Positions 25,679 through 34,496 of a stretch of DNA of 64,000 bases are shown here, piece by piece. Source of the DNA: JAGLQA01 sp023135565 (GTDB taxonomy: Bacteria > Acidobacteriota > Aminicenantia > UBA2199); the NCBI GenBank assembly GCA_030639305.1, contig DAOWCY010000006.1:1-64000 (forward strand). Direction: 5' to 3'. Below the pieces are notes generated by a model that searched no databases, had not been told where the DNA came from, and was given only the letters and a program-made list of their open reading frames with translations. Numbering within the stretch: position 1 is the first letter of the stretch; each line of letters starts with the position of its first letter. The translations under genes were made by a program, and so were the position numbers.

Positions 25679-26488
25679 ATAAAAGATAATGCCGACCTCC
25701 GCGCCGATGCGGGCTTGCAAGAGAGAGGCGGCAGAACCCCGGTTGACGGCGATCTCTAAGTTCCGGTGGCTGCCGATCAACATAAACGGCCCCGATCCGG
25801 CCAGGGCATAAGTTTTAAAAAAACCCTCGATCTCCCGGCCGTTAACTTCTACTTTAAAACCCCCCGCCCCCGCCTCCTCGAGAGCAGTATAAAGAAAATC
25901 TTCGCTCACATTAGTCATAATATTACCGAATTTGTCGATATAAGCCACCCGGGCGCTGATGGAGTTTTGAGTTTTTGTGGGCAAATAGGCGGCATCTACG
26001 ATAAAATCACAGTAGGGGGAAGCGATTTCCTCCAGGGCGATGCCTGCCCCTAAGTAAGCTGCCGCAGGCGCCATCTTGTCCCGGGCTTCGAAAGTAGAAT
26101 TACCGCGGATCAAAAAATATTTTTCCTTATCTAAGATAGAGACCGTTGTGTTTTCTTTTTGTAAGATAGGCGTCAGTACGCCGTTATCCGGGCCGATAAA
26201 ATATCGCTCTTCGTGCCTGGCCAGGAGTATGCCGCGCCCAGTGCCCACACCCGGGTCCACCACTACCAAAAAAATCGTCCCGGTGGGGAAAAAGGGGTAG
26301 GTTTTTTCTACTACGAAAGAGGCGGCTATAGTGCTGTATGAAGGGATTTCGTTGGTTATGTCGATGACTTCCATATGGGGATTTATTTGTTTGATTACCC
26401 CTTTCAGGACGCCGCTGAAGAAATCCTGATTGCCGAAATCGGTGATTAGCCCGCAGTAGGATTTATTTGTTTTCCCGGTTTGCTTCAT
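25676..26488 (-). CDS. SAM hydroxide adenosyltransferase (DUF62) homologue with altered catalytic motif
   Basis: 270 residues. Family members hydrolyse S-adenosylmethionine to adenosine and methionine and are related to fluorinase/chlorinase. ITDFGNQDFFSGVLKGVI, VVDPGVGTGRG (catalytic Asp and Arg) and GPDNGVLTP are conserved. The usual catalytic segment, in which a His precedes GRD, here reads STFEARDKMAP, with Glu in place of His. Activity may therefore be altered. The C-terminal beta-barrel half (AYIDKFGNIMTN, GSHRNLEIAVNRGSAA) is intact. AAGGAGC precedes the ATG, and the stop codon lies in a dispersed repeat. Confidence 0.85.
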   Translation of the reverse strand: MKQTGKTNKSYCGLITDFGNQDFFSGVLKGVIKQINPHMEVIDITNEIPSYSTIAASFVVEKTYPFFPTGTIFLVVVDPGVGTGRGILLARHEERYFIGPDNGVLTPILQKENTTVSILDKEKYFLIRGNSTFEARDKMAPAAAYLGAGIALEEIASPYCDFIVDAAYLPTKTQNSISARVAYIDKFGNIMTNVSEDFLYTALEEAGAGGFKVEVNGREIEGFFKTYALAGSGPFMLIGSHRNLEIAVNRGSAASLLQARIGAEVGIIFY

Positions 26489-26513
26489 TTTTTGCTCCTT
26501 AGTTTAGAGTCGA

Positions 26514-27081
26514 TTATAAAATTTTTTCTAAGATTTTATAAACTTCGGTTGAGGTTCCTTTGAGTTTCCCCGACTTCTTGTTCTCTTCATCGAGCTTTTT
26601 GGCATTCTCTATCGCCTTGTTTAAATTCTTTTTTAACATTTCGTAGAAATTTTTCTTTTTTTGATAGTTTTGTGATTTTTGATAATCGGGGATATATTTC
26701 TTTAGTTCATGGGTGATGAGGCCGGCGCAGTTATTAAATTCTTTGGCTGTAAATTTATAATGCAGTAAGAACCATATCTCGAAGCAGGGAGTTGAGATAA
26801 TAAATTCGATTTTAGGCCCTTGTTTTAAATCGCCTTGCTTTAATGCATCACCGTCTACAATACAGAATGCCATGTCATAGTCCCGTTCTTTCTGTTTCTT
26901 TTTTGCATATTTCCGACGGCGTTGACCTTTTGGGATTGTATATGTCTATTTTTATATTTGACAGCCTTTCCTTTCTTTTTAAATTCTCAAAGTAAATTTT
27001 TTCACATGAGCCTTCGCATACAACCAGGAAAGTACTCTTTAAAGGGCGATATTTCTTTCTTCTCTTAAAATCTTTACTCAC
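26514..27081 (-). pseudogene. rloB: RloB-like protein, interrupted by a frameshift
   Basis: RloB proteins pair with RloA ATPases in defence loci (AbiL-like). The N-terminal part has a Toprim-like start, TFLVVCEGSCEKIYFENLK. The C-terminal part has FCIVDGDAL and the signature CFEIWFLLHYKF. The two parts are in different frames. They join at the stretch TGCAAAAAAGAAACAG near 26900-26912 (minus strand), where one A fewer would restore CKKKQKERDYDMAFCIVDGD. It may be a real mutation, an assembly error in the A run, or a site of transcriptional slippage. Total restored length is about 189 residues. The ATG at 27081 overlaps the end of rloA. Confidence 0.8.
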
Positions 27082-28375
27082 TTAAAATATTCCCCAATAC
27101 AGGCAGAGCACCGTAAGCACCGTTTAGATAACCGTTCTTAATGGATTTGTCTTTGCGCGGTTTCGGTTTAAAATCGGTAAGAGAGAATAACTCGGTGCTG
27201 CCGTCTTCTTTTTTTTCGGTAAACCAGATTTCGTCCCGGCGCAGCAACCTGTCTTCCAGCAGTTGGACATTATGGCTGGTAAATATAATTTGGGCTTCCG
27301 TTGAATTTTTAAAAAATTCCGCGAGCAATTTTTTTTGCAGGTCGAAATGGAGCGAGTCTTCGAGTTCATCGACAATTAAAACACCACCTTGCTCGATTAT
27401 ATCGAGCAGGGGGCCTGCCAATTCGAATATCCTGACGGTACCCTTGGATTCATTCATGAAGTCGATGTTTGCCGTGACTTCATTATTATCGGAAATCGCA
27501 CTGTGGATCATTTCTATGTCGAAAATCTTGCCTTCTTCTACTTCTTTTTTTACTTCATCCGGAAATTTATCGAAATCGGTGAATTGTTCTTTTTTCAGTT
27601 TTTCAACTTTAACATCATTTATTCCTAAATCGGCTGATTTTAAGAGAGAAACGACTTTCTTTTTTTGATTATCGCTTTCTTCGATAAAATTCAAAGTGAA
27701 TACAGTCAATCCCCTTGTCCCCTGAGCGATTCCCGGTCTCAAGAATCCCAAAAACCAGGAAAAAACTCTTTCAAGAATAGGGTGAGCAAATTGGGCGCCC
27801 ACCGTTAAATATAAAGAATCCCGCCTGGTTAAGGACTCTATTTTTTTCTTTTCTCCTTTAAAATTATTGCCGAATTTGTGGGTGTACCGGGGTTTTTTTT
27901 CTTCGGAAGCGGATAGCTCGAGGTTCTTTTCCTCAACTATCTTTCGCTCAAACAGGAGCACTTTTTTTTTACCAGGGTAAAAATAGAGCCACTCTTCTAT
28001 TACTTTTTCCCTGTCTATCTTGAAACCATAAATATATTTTTTTTTCTTTAGGATAAAAGCGGCTTCAAAAAATCCCGGTTCATCCTGGGTCTTTCGATCT
28101 AACTTAAATGGCTCATGACCGGTTTTTTTTCTCATTTTTTCCCCGGAAGTAGACTCGATTATAAAATTTCTCATGAAAAAAAGCGCCTGGAGTAAATTCG
28201 ATTTGCCGGAAGCATTGGCGCCGAAAATAGCAGCAGACTTCAGGAGTTTTAGATTTACTCCAGTCGGTTCTATACAGTGGGTCTGCTCCATCTCTGTATC
28301 CTTGTCGGCAATCATACTCAACTGCTGCCTGCCTTTAAAAGACAAGAAATTCTCGACCTCGAATCGAATCAACAT
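27074..28375 (-). CDS. rloA: RloA/AbiLi-like AAA ATPase
   Basis: 433 residues from the ATG at 28375, chosen because AAAGGAGG lies just ahead and the protein opens MLIRFEVENFLSFKG, the usual start of OLD/RloA-type ATPases. Walker A is IFGANASGKSNLLQ, Walker B GGVLIVDELEDSLHFDLQ, and the switch His lies in IIFTSHNVQLLE. In RloAB/AbiL systems the ATPase senses phage infection and the Toprim-containing partner is thought to be the effector. The next gene is the frameshifted rloB, overlapping by eight bases. A TATAAT box lies at 28397-28402 on the minus strand. Confidence 0.85.
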   Translation of the reverse strand: MLIRFEVENFLSFKGRQQLSMIADKDTEMEQTHCIEPTGVNLKLLKSAAIFGANASGKSNLLQALFFMRNFIIESTSGEKMRKKTGHEPFKLDRKTQDEPGFFEAAFILKKKKYIYGFKIDREKVIEEWLYFYPGKKKVLLFERKIVEEKNLELSASEEKKPRYTHKFGNNFKGEKKKIESLTRRDSLYLTVGAQFAHPILERVFSWFLGFLRPGIAQGTRGLTVFTLNFIEESDNQKKKVVSLLKSADLGINDVKVEKLKKEQFTDFDKFPDEVKKEVEEGKIFDIEMIHSAISDNNEVTANIDFMNESKGTVRIFELAGPLLDIIEQGGVLIVDELEDSLHFDLQKKLLAEFFKNSTEAQIIFTSHNVQLLEDRLLRRDEIWFTEKKEDGSTELFSLTDFKPKPRKDKSIKNGYLNGAYGALPVLGNILSE

Positions 28376-28595
28376 GATTCCTCCTTTTTTTATGGTATTA
28401 TACACCATTTTTTGTGATTTTTCCACAAAAACAACCGTTTTTTTTGAGATTCGGGGCATTTTTTTTATTTCGTTGTCTTCATTTTTTTAATTCTTCGATA
28501 TTCGATATTCGGAGTTCGCTGTTCGATATTCTACCCGGTGTTCACTTTTTACAGCCTCTTTTTTTACCGGGAAACAGGAATTTTTTCGATAACTC

Positions 28596-28624
28596 TTGAC
28601 AAAGAGGGAATAATTTCTTATATT
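28596..28624 (+). promoter_or_regulatory. fusA-like gene promoter
   Basis: TTGACA (28596-28601), a 17-base spacer and TATATT (28619-28624), followed by AGGAGG (28639-28644) and ATG at 28652. An upstream tract at 28496-28531 contains TTCGATATTCGATATTCGG-type short repeats of unknown meaning. Confidence 0.75.
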
Positions 28625-28651
28625 GTATACTATTAACCAGGAGGAAAAATT

Positions 28652-30736
28652 ATGAAAAGTTTTTCAAGTGAACACTTAAGAAATATCGCTTTAATAGGAC
28701 ACGGCTCTACCGGGAAAACAAGCCTCGTTTCCGCTGTCCTTTTCAATACCCAGATGATCAACAGGCTGGCTAAAGTTGAGCAGGGTAATACAGTTACCGA
28801 CTACGACGAAGATGAAATCGAAAAAAAAATATCTATCCAGGCCGCTGTCGCCTTTGCCCACAAAGATAAATACAAAATCAATATGATAGACACACCGGGT
28901 TTTGCTAATTTTATCTGGGAAGCAAGGGTCGGTTTGAGGGCGGTTGAGACCGGGGTCATGCTGGTCAGCGCCACCGAAGGCGTGGAAGTGCAGACGGAAA
29001 AGATTTTCGAATACGCCGAAGAATTAAATAAATCGATGATCTTTGTGATTAATAAAATGACCAAAGAGTTTGCCGATTTCGACAAAGCCTTCGATTCCAT
29101 CGTCGAGTCTTTCGGGAAGAACGCCGTGCCGGTGCAATACCCAATAGGCAGCGGAGCCGATTTTACCGGCGTCATCGACGTGATCGAGATGAAAGCTTAT
29201 AAGTACAGCGGCGATGAAAAAGGCGATTTCGAAGAGACGGAGATTCCCGCTGACTTAAAAGACACCCTGCAAGCAAAACGGGAAGAGTTGATCGAAAAAA
29301 TTGCCGAAAATGATGAAGCATTAATGGAAAAATATTTCGAGGATGGCGATTTGAGTCTCGAAGATATCGCTGTCGGGCTAAAAGCGGGTATATTGAACAG
29401 GAATATTTTCCCGGTACTGGTTACCGACGCCCTGACCAATATCGGGGTCAACCACTTCGTTGATTTTGTCACAAAGTATACTCCCTCTATAATCGACGTG
29501 GGAGAAACAGCGGCAGTAGAAGGAACCGTGAAACCGGACCAGGCAGCGCCTTTTTCGTCATTTGTCTTTAAGACCATCTCGGATCCTTATACCGGCAAAA
29601 TATCGTTAATAAAAGTGCTCTCCGGTGTGTTTAAACCGGATAGTTCTTATGTGAATGTCAATAAAGAGGCCAGCGAGAGAGTTGGCGGACTATTTTTCCT
29701 GCAGGGTAAAGAGCAGGCTTCGGGAGGAGACGTCCACCCCGGCGATATCGTAGCTGTGGCCAAATTAAAAGAGACCCAGACCGGCGATACTTTAACCGTT
29801 AAAGGCAATGATGTCCGTTTCCCGGAGATAAAATTCCCCATCCCCTCCATCTCTTTTGCAATCGAACCCAAGACCCGTGAAGATGAGAACAAAATATCCG
29901 TGGCTTTCCAGAAAATTTGCGAAGAGGACCCCACGATTAAATCTTTAAGGGATCCCCAGACCAAAGAGCTGGTAATTTCCGGCAATGGTCAACTGCATGT
30001 GGAACTTGTGGTAAACAAGTTGAAAAAGAGGTACGGCGTAGAGGTAGAAATGAAACCGCCGCGTATTCCTTATCTGGAAACTATCAGCGGCAAAGCCGAC
30101 GTCAATATAAAACATAAAAAACAGAGCGGCGGTCGCGGTCAATATGGCCATGTCATGATCAAGATGGATCCCCAGCCCAGGGGTTCCGGTTTCGTATTCG
30201 AGGATACCATTTTTGGCGGTTCTATCCCAAAGAACTATATTCCCGCTGTGGAAAAGGGGATCAGGGAAGTCATACACAGCGGCATTTTGGCCGGATACCA
30301 GGTGGTGGATTTCAAAGTTAATCTTTATGACGGCAGTTATCATGATGTCGATTCTTCCGATATGGCTTTTAAGATTGCCGCTTCCAAAGCTTTTAAGCAA
30401 GGCATGAAAGAAGCCAAACCCACTTTATTGGAACCCATCGTAAAAGTAGAAGTTGTCACTCCCGAGGAATTTATGGGTGATATAAACGGTAATCTCAGCG
30501 GCCGGCGGGGTAAGATTCAGGGTATGTCGTCGAAAGGCAAGAATACTATAATCAACGCCATGGTGCCTATGGTAGAGATGTTGGATTTTAATCCCAACCT
30601 TATTTCCATCACCGGCGGCAGGGGTTCTTACTTCATGGAATTCGATCATTATGAAGAGGTCCCGGCCCATCTGCAGACCAGGATAATCGCGGATGCCAGG
30701 AAAGAAGGTCGCGTCAGGGAAGTTGAAGAAGAGTGA
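28652..30736 (+). CDS. fusA: Elongation factor G, EF-G2-type
   Basis: A 694-residue translational GTPase. G1 is GHGSTGKTS, G3 DTPGFANF, and G4 NKMTKE instead of the usual NKxD. Domain II-V blocks follow: GQLHVELVVNKLKKRYGVEV, the domain IV tip SYHDVDSSDMAFKIAASKAF, GRRGKIQGM, and EEVPAHLQTRI at the end. N-terminal and C-terminal features resemble the EF-G2 paralogue subfamily rather than canonical EF-G. The Asp-to-Thr change in G4 could alter guanine specificity or affinity. It stands alone, without ribosomal protein genes. A second, canonical fusA elsewhere in the genome is likely. Confidence 0.9.
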   Translation: MKSFSSEHLRNIALIGHGSTGKTSLVSAVLFNTQMINRLAKVEQGNTVTDYDEDEIEKKISIQAAVAFAHKDKYKINMIDTPGFANFIWEARVGLRAVETGVMLVSATEGVEVQTEKIFEYAEELNKSMIFVINKMTKEFADFDKAFDSIVESFGKNAVPVQYPIGSGADFTGVIDVIEMKAYKYSGDEKGDFEETEIPADLKDTLQAKREELIEKIAENDEALMEKYFEDGDLSLEDIAVGLKAGILNRNIFPVLVTDALTNIGVNHFVDFVTKYTPSIIDVGETAAVEGTVKPDQAAPFSSFVFKTISDPYTGKISLIKVLSGVFKPDSSYVNVNKEASERVGGLFFLQGKEQASGGDVHPGDIVAVAKLKETQTGDTLTVKGNDVRFPEIKFPIPSISFAIEPKTREDENKISVAFQKICEEDPTIKSLRDPQTKELVISGNGQLHVELVVNKLKKRYGVEVEMKPPRIPYLETISGKADVNIKHKKQSGGRGQYGHVMIKMDPQPRGSGFVFEDTIFGGSIPKNYIPAVEKGIREVIHSGILAGYQVVDFKVNLYDGSYHDVDSSDMAFKIAASKAFKQGMKEAKPTLLEPIVKVEVVTPEEFMGDINGNLSGRRGKIQGMSSKGKNTIINAMVPMVEMLDFNPNLISITGGRGSYFMEFDHYEEVPAHLQTRIIADARKEGRVREVEEE

Positions 30737-30830
30737 TCTTTTTTACCACGAAGGACACGAAGGGCACGAAGCGGGATTGTGTCCGCAATTGGCGAAGAGT
30801 TTTTTGTAACGATGAACCGGGGCTTACCTG

Positions 30831-30960
30831 GCGCCGCAGGGAACGCTTTTGATTCTAAATTATAAAAAGTTTTGATTAAACTTTTTCAAAGGTGCGGTGT
30901 GCCGCGGCCCCCAACTTCAATTTAATGGGGGCATCACCCGGCAGGGTCGCCGAAGGCAAG
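30831..30960 (+). repeat. Dispersed modular repeat, copy
   Basis: AACGCTTTTGATTC, AAAAAGTTTTGATTAAACT, GGTGCGGTGTGCCGCGGCCCC and the 3' end GTCGCCGAAGGCAAG follow the order of copy 1 at 541-713. Just upstream, 30744-30768 holds an ACCACGAAGGACACGAAGG short repeat. Confidence 0.85.
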
Positions 30961-30966
30961 TATTAT

Positions 30967-31938
30967 ATGAAATTAAAATATAAAGAAGTAGCAGAAGGAA
31001 TCTATGAAATAGAGACCCATTATTTAAACAGGGAGAAATTCGCCTGTTGTTACCTGATCGAGGATGGCGGTGAAGCCGCCGTAATCGAGACCAACACCAA
31101 CAACGCCGTATCTCATATACTCCGCACTATCGACAATGTCGGCTTAGACAGGAAACAGGTAAAATATGTGATCGTCACCCACATCCACTTAGATCATGCC
31201 GGTGGCAGCGGTGAGTTGATGAGACACCTGCCTGGAGCCCGGTTCGTGGTTCACCCCAGGGGCAAACGTCATATGATAAACCCTGAGAAACTGATCGCCA
31301 GCGTCAAGCAGGTTTATGGCGAAGAGAAGTACCGCGAATATTACGGCGAAATCGTTCCGGTGGAGAAAAAACGGGTGCACACGGCGGTGGACGGCGAAAT
31401 ACTCCGCTTAGGCGGCAGGGAACTGCTGTTAGTGGAAACACCGGGCCATGCCAAGCACCACATCGTTATCTTCGATAAAAAGACCGGGTCTCTTTTCAGC
31501 GGGGATGCTTTCGGTATCGGTTATCCCCGTTATGAACCGGGCAAACCGGGATTGATTTTCCCCTCTACTTCTCCTACCCAATTCGATCCCGAAGCAGCGC
31601 TCGAGACGCTGCGGAAAATTGTCGAGCTAAAACCGGCCCGCGTCCTGCGAACCCATACCGGGGCCATAGAAAGTGTCGCAGCCAATGCGCAGCGTTTGCA
31701 AGAGTGGATAGAGTTTTCGGTAAGTATTGCTGAAAAGAGATATGGCGAAGGATACCGGGACGACGAATTAACCGGGAAGTTAACCGGCGACATCTGGGCG
31801 AAATTTGAAAAGACCTTAAAAGATGAGCTAAACCGCGGTTTAGATGAAGAGGAGCGGGAGTTTCTAAGCATCGACGCCGAACTGAATGCCCAGGGATTGG
31901 CCCATTACGTGACAAAGCTCAAAGCCGAAGACCAATGA
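30967..31938 (+). CDS. MBL-fold metallo-hydrolase
   Basis: 323 residues from ATG 30967. A longer frame starting at 30892 is rejected because its first 25 codons are repeat sequence. Metal ligands lie in VTHIHLDHAGGSGE (HxHxDH), TPGHAKHH, FSGDAFG and RTHTG, as in glyoxalase II-like enzymes. After about 230 residues there is a helical C-terminal extension (residues about 240-320) of unknown role. The stop codon overlaps the ATG of the ABC ATPase gene (ATGA), so the two are translationally coupled. The GAAGG at the repeat end may serve as a weak ribosome binding site. Confidence 0.85.
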   Translation: MKLKYKEVAEGIYEIETHYLNREKFACCYLIEDGGEAAVIETNTNNAVSHILRTIDNVGLDRKQVKYVIVTHIHLDHAGGSGELMRHLPGARFVVHPRGKRHMINPEKLIASVKQVYGEEKYREYYGEIVPVEKKRVHTAVDGEILRLGGRELLLVETPGHAKHHIVIFDKKTGSLFSGDAFGIGYPRYEPGKPGLIFPSTSPTQFDPEAALETLRKIVELKPARVLRTHTGAIESVAANAQRLQEWIEFSVSIAEKRYGEGYRDDELTGKLTGDIWAKFEKTLKDELNRGLDEEEREFLSIDAELNAQGLAHYVTKLKAEDQ

Positions 31939-32612
31939 CCCGGACGATTTTATCAGCCGTTAACATCAGCAAGAGTTTCCAGCAGCCCGACAAAAGCAAA
32001 TTAGAGGTTTTACAGGACCTATCTCTCGACGTAGCGGAAGGCACTGTTATTGCCGTAACCGGCGCATCCGGTTCCGGGAAAAGCACCCTGCTTCATCTTC
32101 TCGGCGCTTTAGATGCTCCCGACCGGGGTGAAATATTATTCGACGGGGAAAGCATCCTGGGTTTCAAAGGAAAAAAAAGGGCTGCTTATCGCAATCGTTC
32201 CATCGGTTTCGTGTTTCAATTTCATTATTTGATGCCTGAATTGACAGTGTTGGAGAATGTTTCTTTTCCCGCCTTAATAAAAAATTTCAACAAAGAAGAT
32301 GCCTATGAGCGAGCCGGTAAGCTCCTAAAAGATGTCGATCTGGGGGATAGAAAAGACAACATGCCTTTTCATTTATCCGGCGGTGAGAGGCAGCGGGTTG
32401 CCATAGCCCGCAGTTTGATTAATTCTCCGCGGCTGTTGTTTGCCGACGAACCCACCGGCAATTTGGACTGGAAAACCGGCCAGAAGGTATTCGGCGTATT
32501 CAGGGAGTTGATAAAGGAACGTAATTTAACCGCCGTTTTGGTGACTCACAACGAGCAGTTGGCCGATTTAGTAGACAGCAAGTACCATCTCCACGAAGGC
32601 AAACTAAGTTAA
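31935..32612 (+). CDS. LolD/MacB-type ABC transporter ATPase
   Basis: 225 residues. Walker A is VTGASGSGKST, the Q-loop VFQFHYLMPELTVLENV, the signature LSGGERQRVAIARSL, Walker B LLFADEPTGNLD and the H-loop VTHNEQ. The phrase FQFHYLMPELT is typical of the LolD lipoprotein-release subfamily. No LolC/LolE or other FtsX-type permease follows; the next segment is repeat DNA. Its permease must be encoded elsewhere or has been lost. The TAA stop sits at the start of a repeat. Confidence 0.9.
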   Translation: MTRTILSAVNISKSFQQPDKSKLEVLQDLSLDVAEGTVIAVTGASGSGKSTLLHLLGALDAPDRGEILFDGESILGFKGKKRAAYRNRSIGFVFQFHYLMPELTVLENVSFPALIKNFNKEDAYERAGKLLKDVDLGDRKDNMPFHLSGGERQRVAIARSLINSPRLLFADEPTGNLDWKTGQKVFGVFRELIKERNLTAVLVTHNEQLADLVDSKYHLHEGKLS

Positions 32613-32880
32613 CCTCACGGCGCACCCAGCCTATAAGCCGCTTCGCGGCAGGAGCCAACGATGGCTGTTTATTGTGTAGAAAAACGTATCGCTCATAAAA
32701 AGTTTTGCCCCGTGCGCACGGGGAGGCGTTGAGCGGCTTCGCCGCAGGAGCCAACGATGGCCGTATATTGTGTAGAAAAGCGTATCGCTCATCAAAAGTT
32801 TTTGGAAGTCCAGAAACCTTTTTTCAAAAAAGTTTTTGGTCGCCGAAGGCAAAGCCCCCGGCAGGGTCGCCGAAGGCAAA
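32613..32880 (+). repeat. Cluster of dispersed repeat modules
   Basis: At least two partial copies lie in tandem: GGCGCACCCAGCCTATAAGC, a duplicated segment GCAGGAGCCAACGATGGC (near 32651 and 32751), GCCCCGTGCGCACGGGG, then AAAAGTTTTTGGAAGTCCAG and two 3' ends GTCGCCGAAGGCAA. The part 32795-32877 is the inverse of the insert in the glycosyltransferase gene at 40323-40400. Confidence 0.8.
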
Positions 32881-32904
32881 GTAATTTCATAGTAGTAGAG
32901 AGAG

Positions 32905-32934
32905 TTGGCAAAAAAGATAATCCTGTGATAAAAT
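32905..32934 (+). promoter_or_regulatory. Promoter of the toxin-antitoxin pair
   Basis: TTGGCA (32905-32910), 18 bases, TAAAAT (32929-32934), then ACAGGAGGT shortly before ATG 32971. Confidence 0.6.
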
Positions 32935-32970
32935 ATAGTTTAATAGAGAAATTTAACAGGAGGTACGAAA

Positions 32971-33204
32971 ATGTCATTAACAGTGGATCAGATATATAAT
33001 GAAGCGATTCAACTTCCTGATGAATCGAAGGTATTTTTGACTGAACGTCTTGTCGAATATTTGGAAACCAATATAGACCCTAACCTGGAACTCTTACATA
33101 TAGAAACCGCAAAAAGGCGCAGGGATGACATTCGCTCAGGGCGGGTTCAACCGGTAGAGGGAAAAGAAGCGTTGGCCCATGTGCGGCGTGTAGTAAAGGG
33201 ATGA
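32971..33204 (+). CDS. Antitoxin of the addiction-module (PF09720-like) family
   Basis: A 77-residue protein with the typical start LTVDQIYNEAIQLPDESKVFLTERL (given in two parts: LTVDQIYNEAIQLPDE and SKVFLTERL) and a C-terminal R/K-rich tail with RRRDDIRSGRVQPVEG. Such antitoxins wrap RelE/ParE toxins and repress their own promoter. Strong AGGAGGT Shine-Dalgarno. The stop overlaps the toxin ATG by four bases. Confidence 0.85.
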   Translation: MSLTVDQIYNEAIQLPDESKVFLTERLVEYLETNIDPNLELLHIETAKRRRDDIRSGRVQPVEGKEALAHVRRVVKG

Positions 33205-33500
33205 GATATATTTTTCACCCGGAAGCGCTCCGGGAATATGAGGAAACTGCTTTATATTATGGCGAAGTATCTGCTGCATTAGCTGAGGCTTTTATTAAAT
33301 CCATGGAAAAGGGTATCGAGCAAATACTTGATTTCCCCGGAGCATGGCAGTTAGTTGAAGAAGATGTTCGCCGCCACCTGCTGCACCGTTTCCCTTTTGG
33401 GATATACTATACTATCGAAGAAGATTATATTATGATAGTGGCAGTAACGCACATGAGCCGCAATCCAGGGTATTGGAAAAATCGTCTAAAAGCAAGATAA
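33201..33500 (+). CDS. RelE/ParE-family toxin
   Basis: 99 residues: IFHPEALREYEETALYY at the N-terminus, FPGAWQLVEEDVRRHLL, then FPFGIYYTIEEDYIMIVAVTH, and a final GYWKNRL. The pattern matches ParE/RelE plasmid-stabilisation toxins. It overlaps the antitoxin (ATGA), a classic type II pair that looks intact. Confidence 0.88.
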   Translation: MRYIFHPEALREYEETALYYGEVSAALAEAFIKSMEKGIEQILDFPGAWQLVEEDVRRHLLHRFPFGIYYTIEEDYIMIVAVTHMSRNPGYWKNRLKAR

Positions 33501-33542
33501 GATAAAACAATTTAAACGTATAATATAGATATTCAAATGAGT

Positions 33543-34418
33543 CTATCCTGCCGCTTCGTCGTCGATTTCGGCTAAGATTTGCTCTAAATAATTAAGCCGC
33601 TTGCGGTCTCCTTTCTCCTGCCAGCGGTCCCCCGCCCGCAGCAATTCTTCGCGGATGATTCCCAACCCCCTTTCCAAATCAGCGCCGCTCAAATAACGCT
33701 TGCAAAAACGAACCCGGTTGCGTTGGAAATAAAAAGTCGTATAAAGCGGTTTTTTATGACAGGTTTGTCCTACACCGTGGGCTATTTTGGCTTCGTAACA
33801 GCGGGCCTGGGGGATATTTTCCCGGTGGGCGCGGAAACTCAGGTCTACATCTTCCCAGTAGGTAAAGTAAGATTCGTCCGTGCCGCCCAGGGCCTTAAAA
33901 GCATCCCGGTGAATCCACAAAGCGGTGCCGGGAATATAGTCTTTGCCCGGTTCCAACAGCACAGGTAAATCCCGCTTTCGGTAGTGGTGAAGAGTGCAGC
34001 CTGTGGGGTCGAAATAACCGCCGCTGGAATCTATCTCAGCGGGCCGGGAAAGATAGGTAATACAGGGCGCGATGATCCCGGCCCCGGTCTGCCGGGCGGT
34101 TTGCCGGCAGTTTTCCAGGGCAGAAGGATAAACCACAGTATCGTTGGTACAAAACAAAACAGAAGATACACCATCGGCAAAGACCGGTTCTAAAGCTTTG
34201 TTGAAACCGCCGGAAAAACCGCGGTTTTGTTCAGTCCGGTAATGCTGTACCCGGGGAAAGGCTTTTTGCAATTCCGCAAAAACTTCCGGTTTAGAACCGT
34301 TATCGAAACAAAACACCTGTTCCGCCGGGTACCCGGCCTGCAATATCGAAGTTACGCAGCTTTTAGTGAGACGGCTTTTGTTATAGTAGAGTACCACCAG
34401 AGCATCTTTCGGTTTCAA
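33543..34418 (-). CDS. Family 2 glycosyltransferase
   Basis: 291 residues. LVVLYYNKSRLTKSCVTSIL is the N-terminal GT-A start, followed by CFDNGSKPE, QNRGFSGGFNKALE and FCTNDTVVYP (nucleotide-sugar/metal site), then YFTYWEDVDLSFRAH (acceptor/catalytic region, ED). It resembles rhamnosyltransferase-like GT2 enzymes for surface polysaccharide. The start is a TTG at 34418 with AGGAGG six bases upstream. TATAAT lies at 34456-34461 on the minus strand. Confidence 0.88.
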   Translation of the reverse strand: MKPKDALVVLYYNKSRLTKSCVTSILQAGYPAEQVFCFDNGSKPEVFAELQKAFPRVQHYRTEQNRGFSGGFNKALEPVFADGVSSVLFCTNDTVVYPSALENCRQTARQTGAGIIAPCITYLSRPAEIDSSGGYFDPTGCTLHHYRKRDLPVLLEPGKDYIPGTALWIHRDAFKALGGTDESYFTYWEDVDLSFRAHRENIPQARCYEAKIAHGVGQTCHKKPLYTTFYFQRNRVRFCKRYLSGADLERGLGIIREELLRAGDRWQEKGDRKRLNYLEQILAEIDDEAAG

Positions 34419-34496
34419 ATCGGCCTCCTAAGGTCCCGTTCAACCGGGTTGGTCTATTATACCATGAATCGCTCCCCTGTACTACTCATGGGGAAG

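Noticed and set aside
26895..26915. Programmed -1 frameshift in rloB
   Set aside because: The two parts are related by a +1 (or -2) shift, not -1, so the A run does not act as a standard -1 slippery site.
30892..30966. Upstream in-frame start of the metallo-hydrolase
   Set aside because: The first 25 codons are translated repeat sequence; the ATG at 30967 begins the conserved protein.
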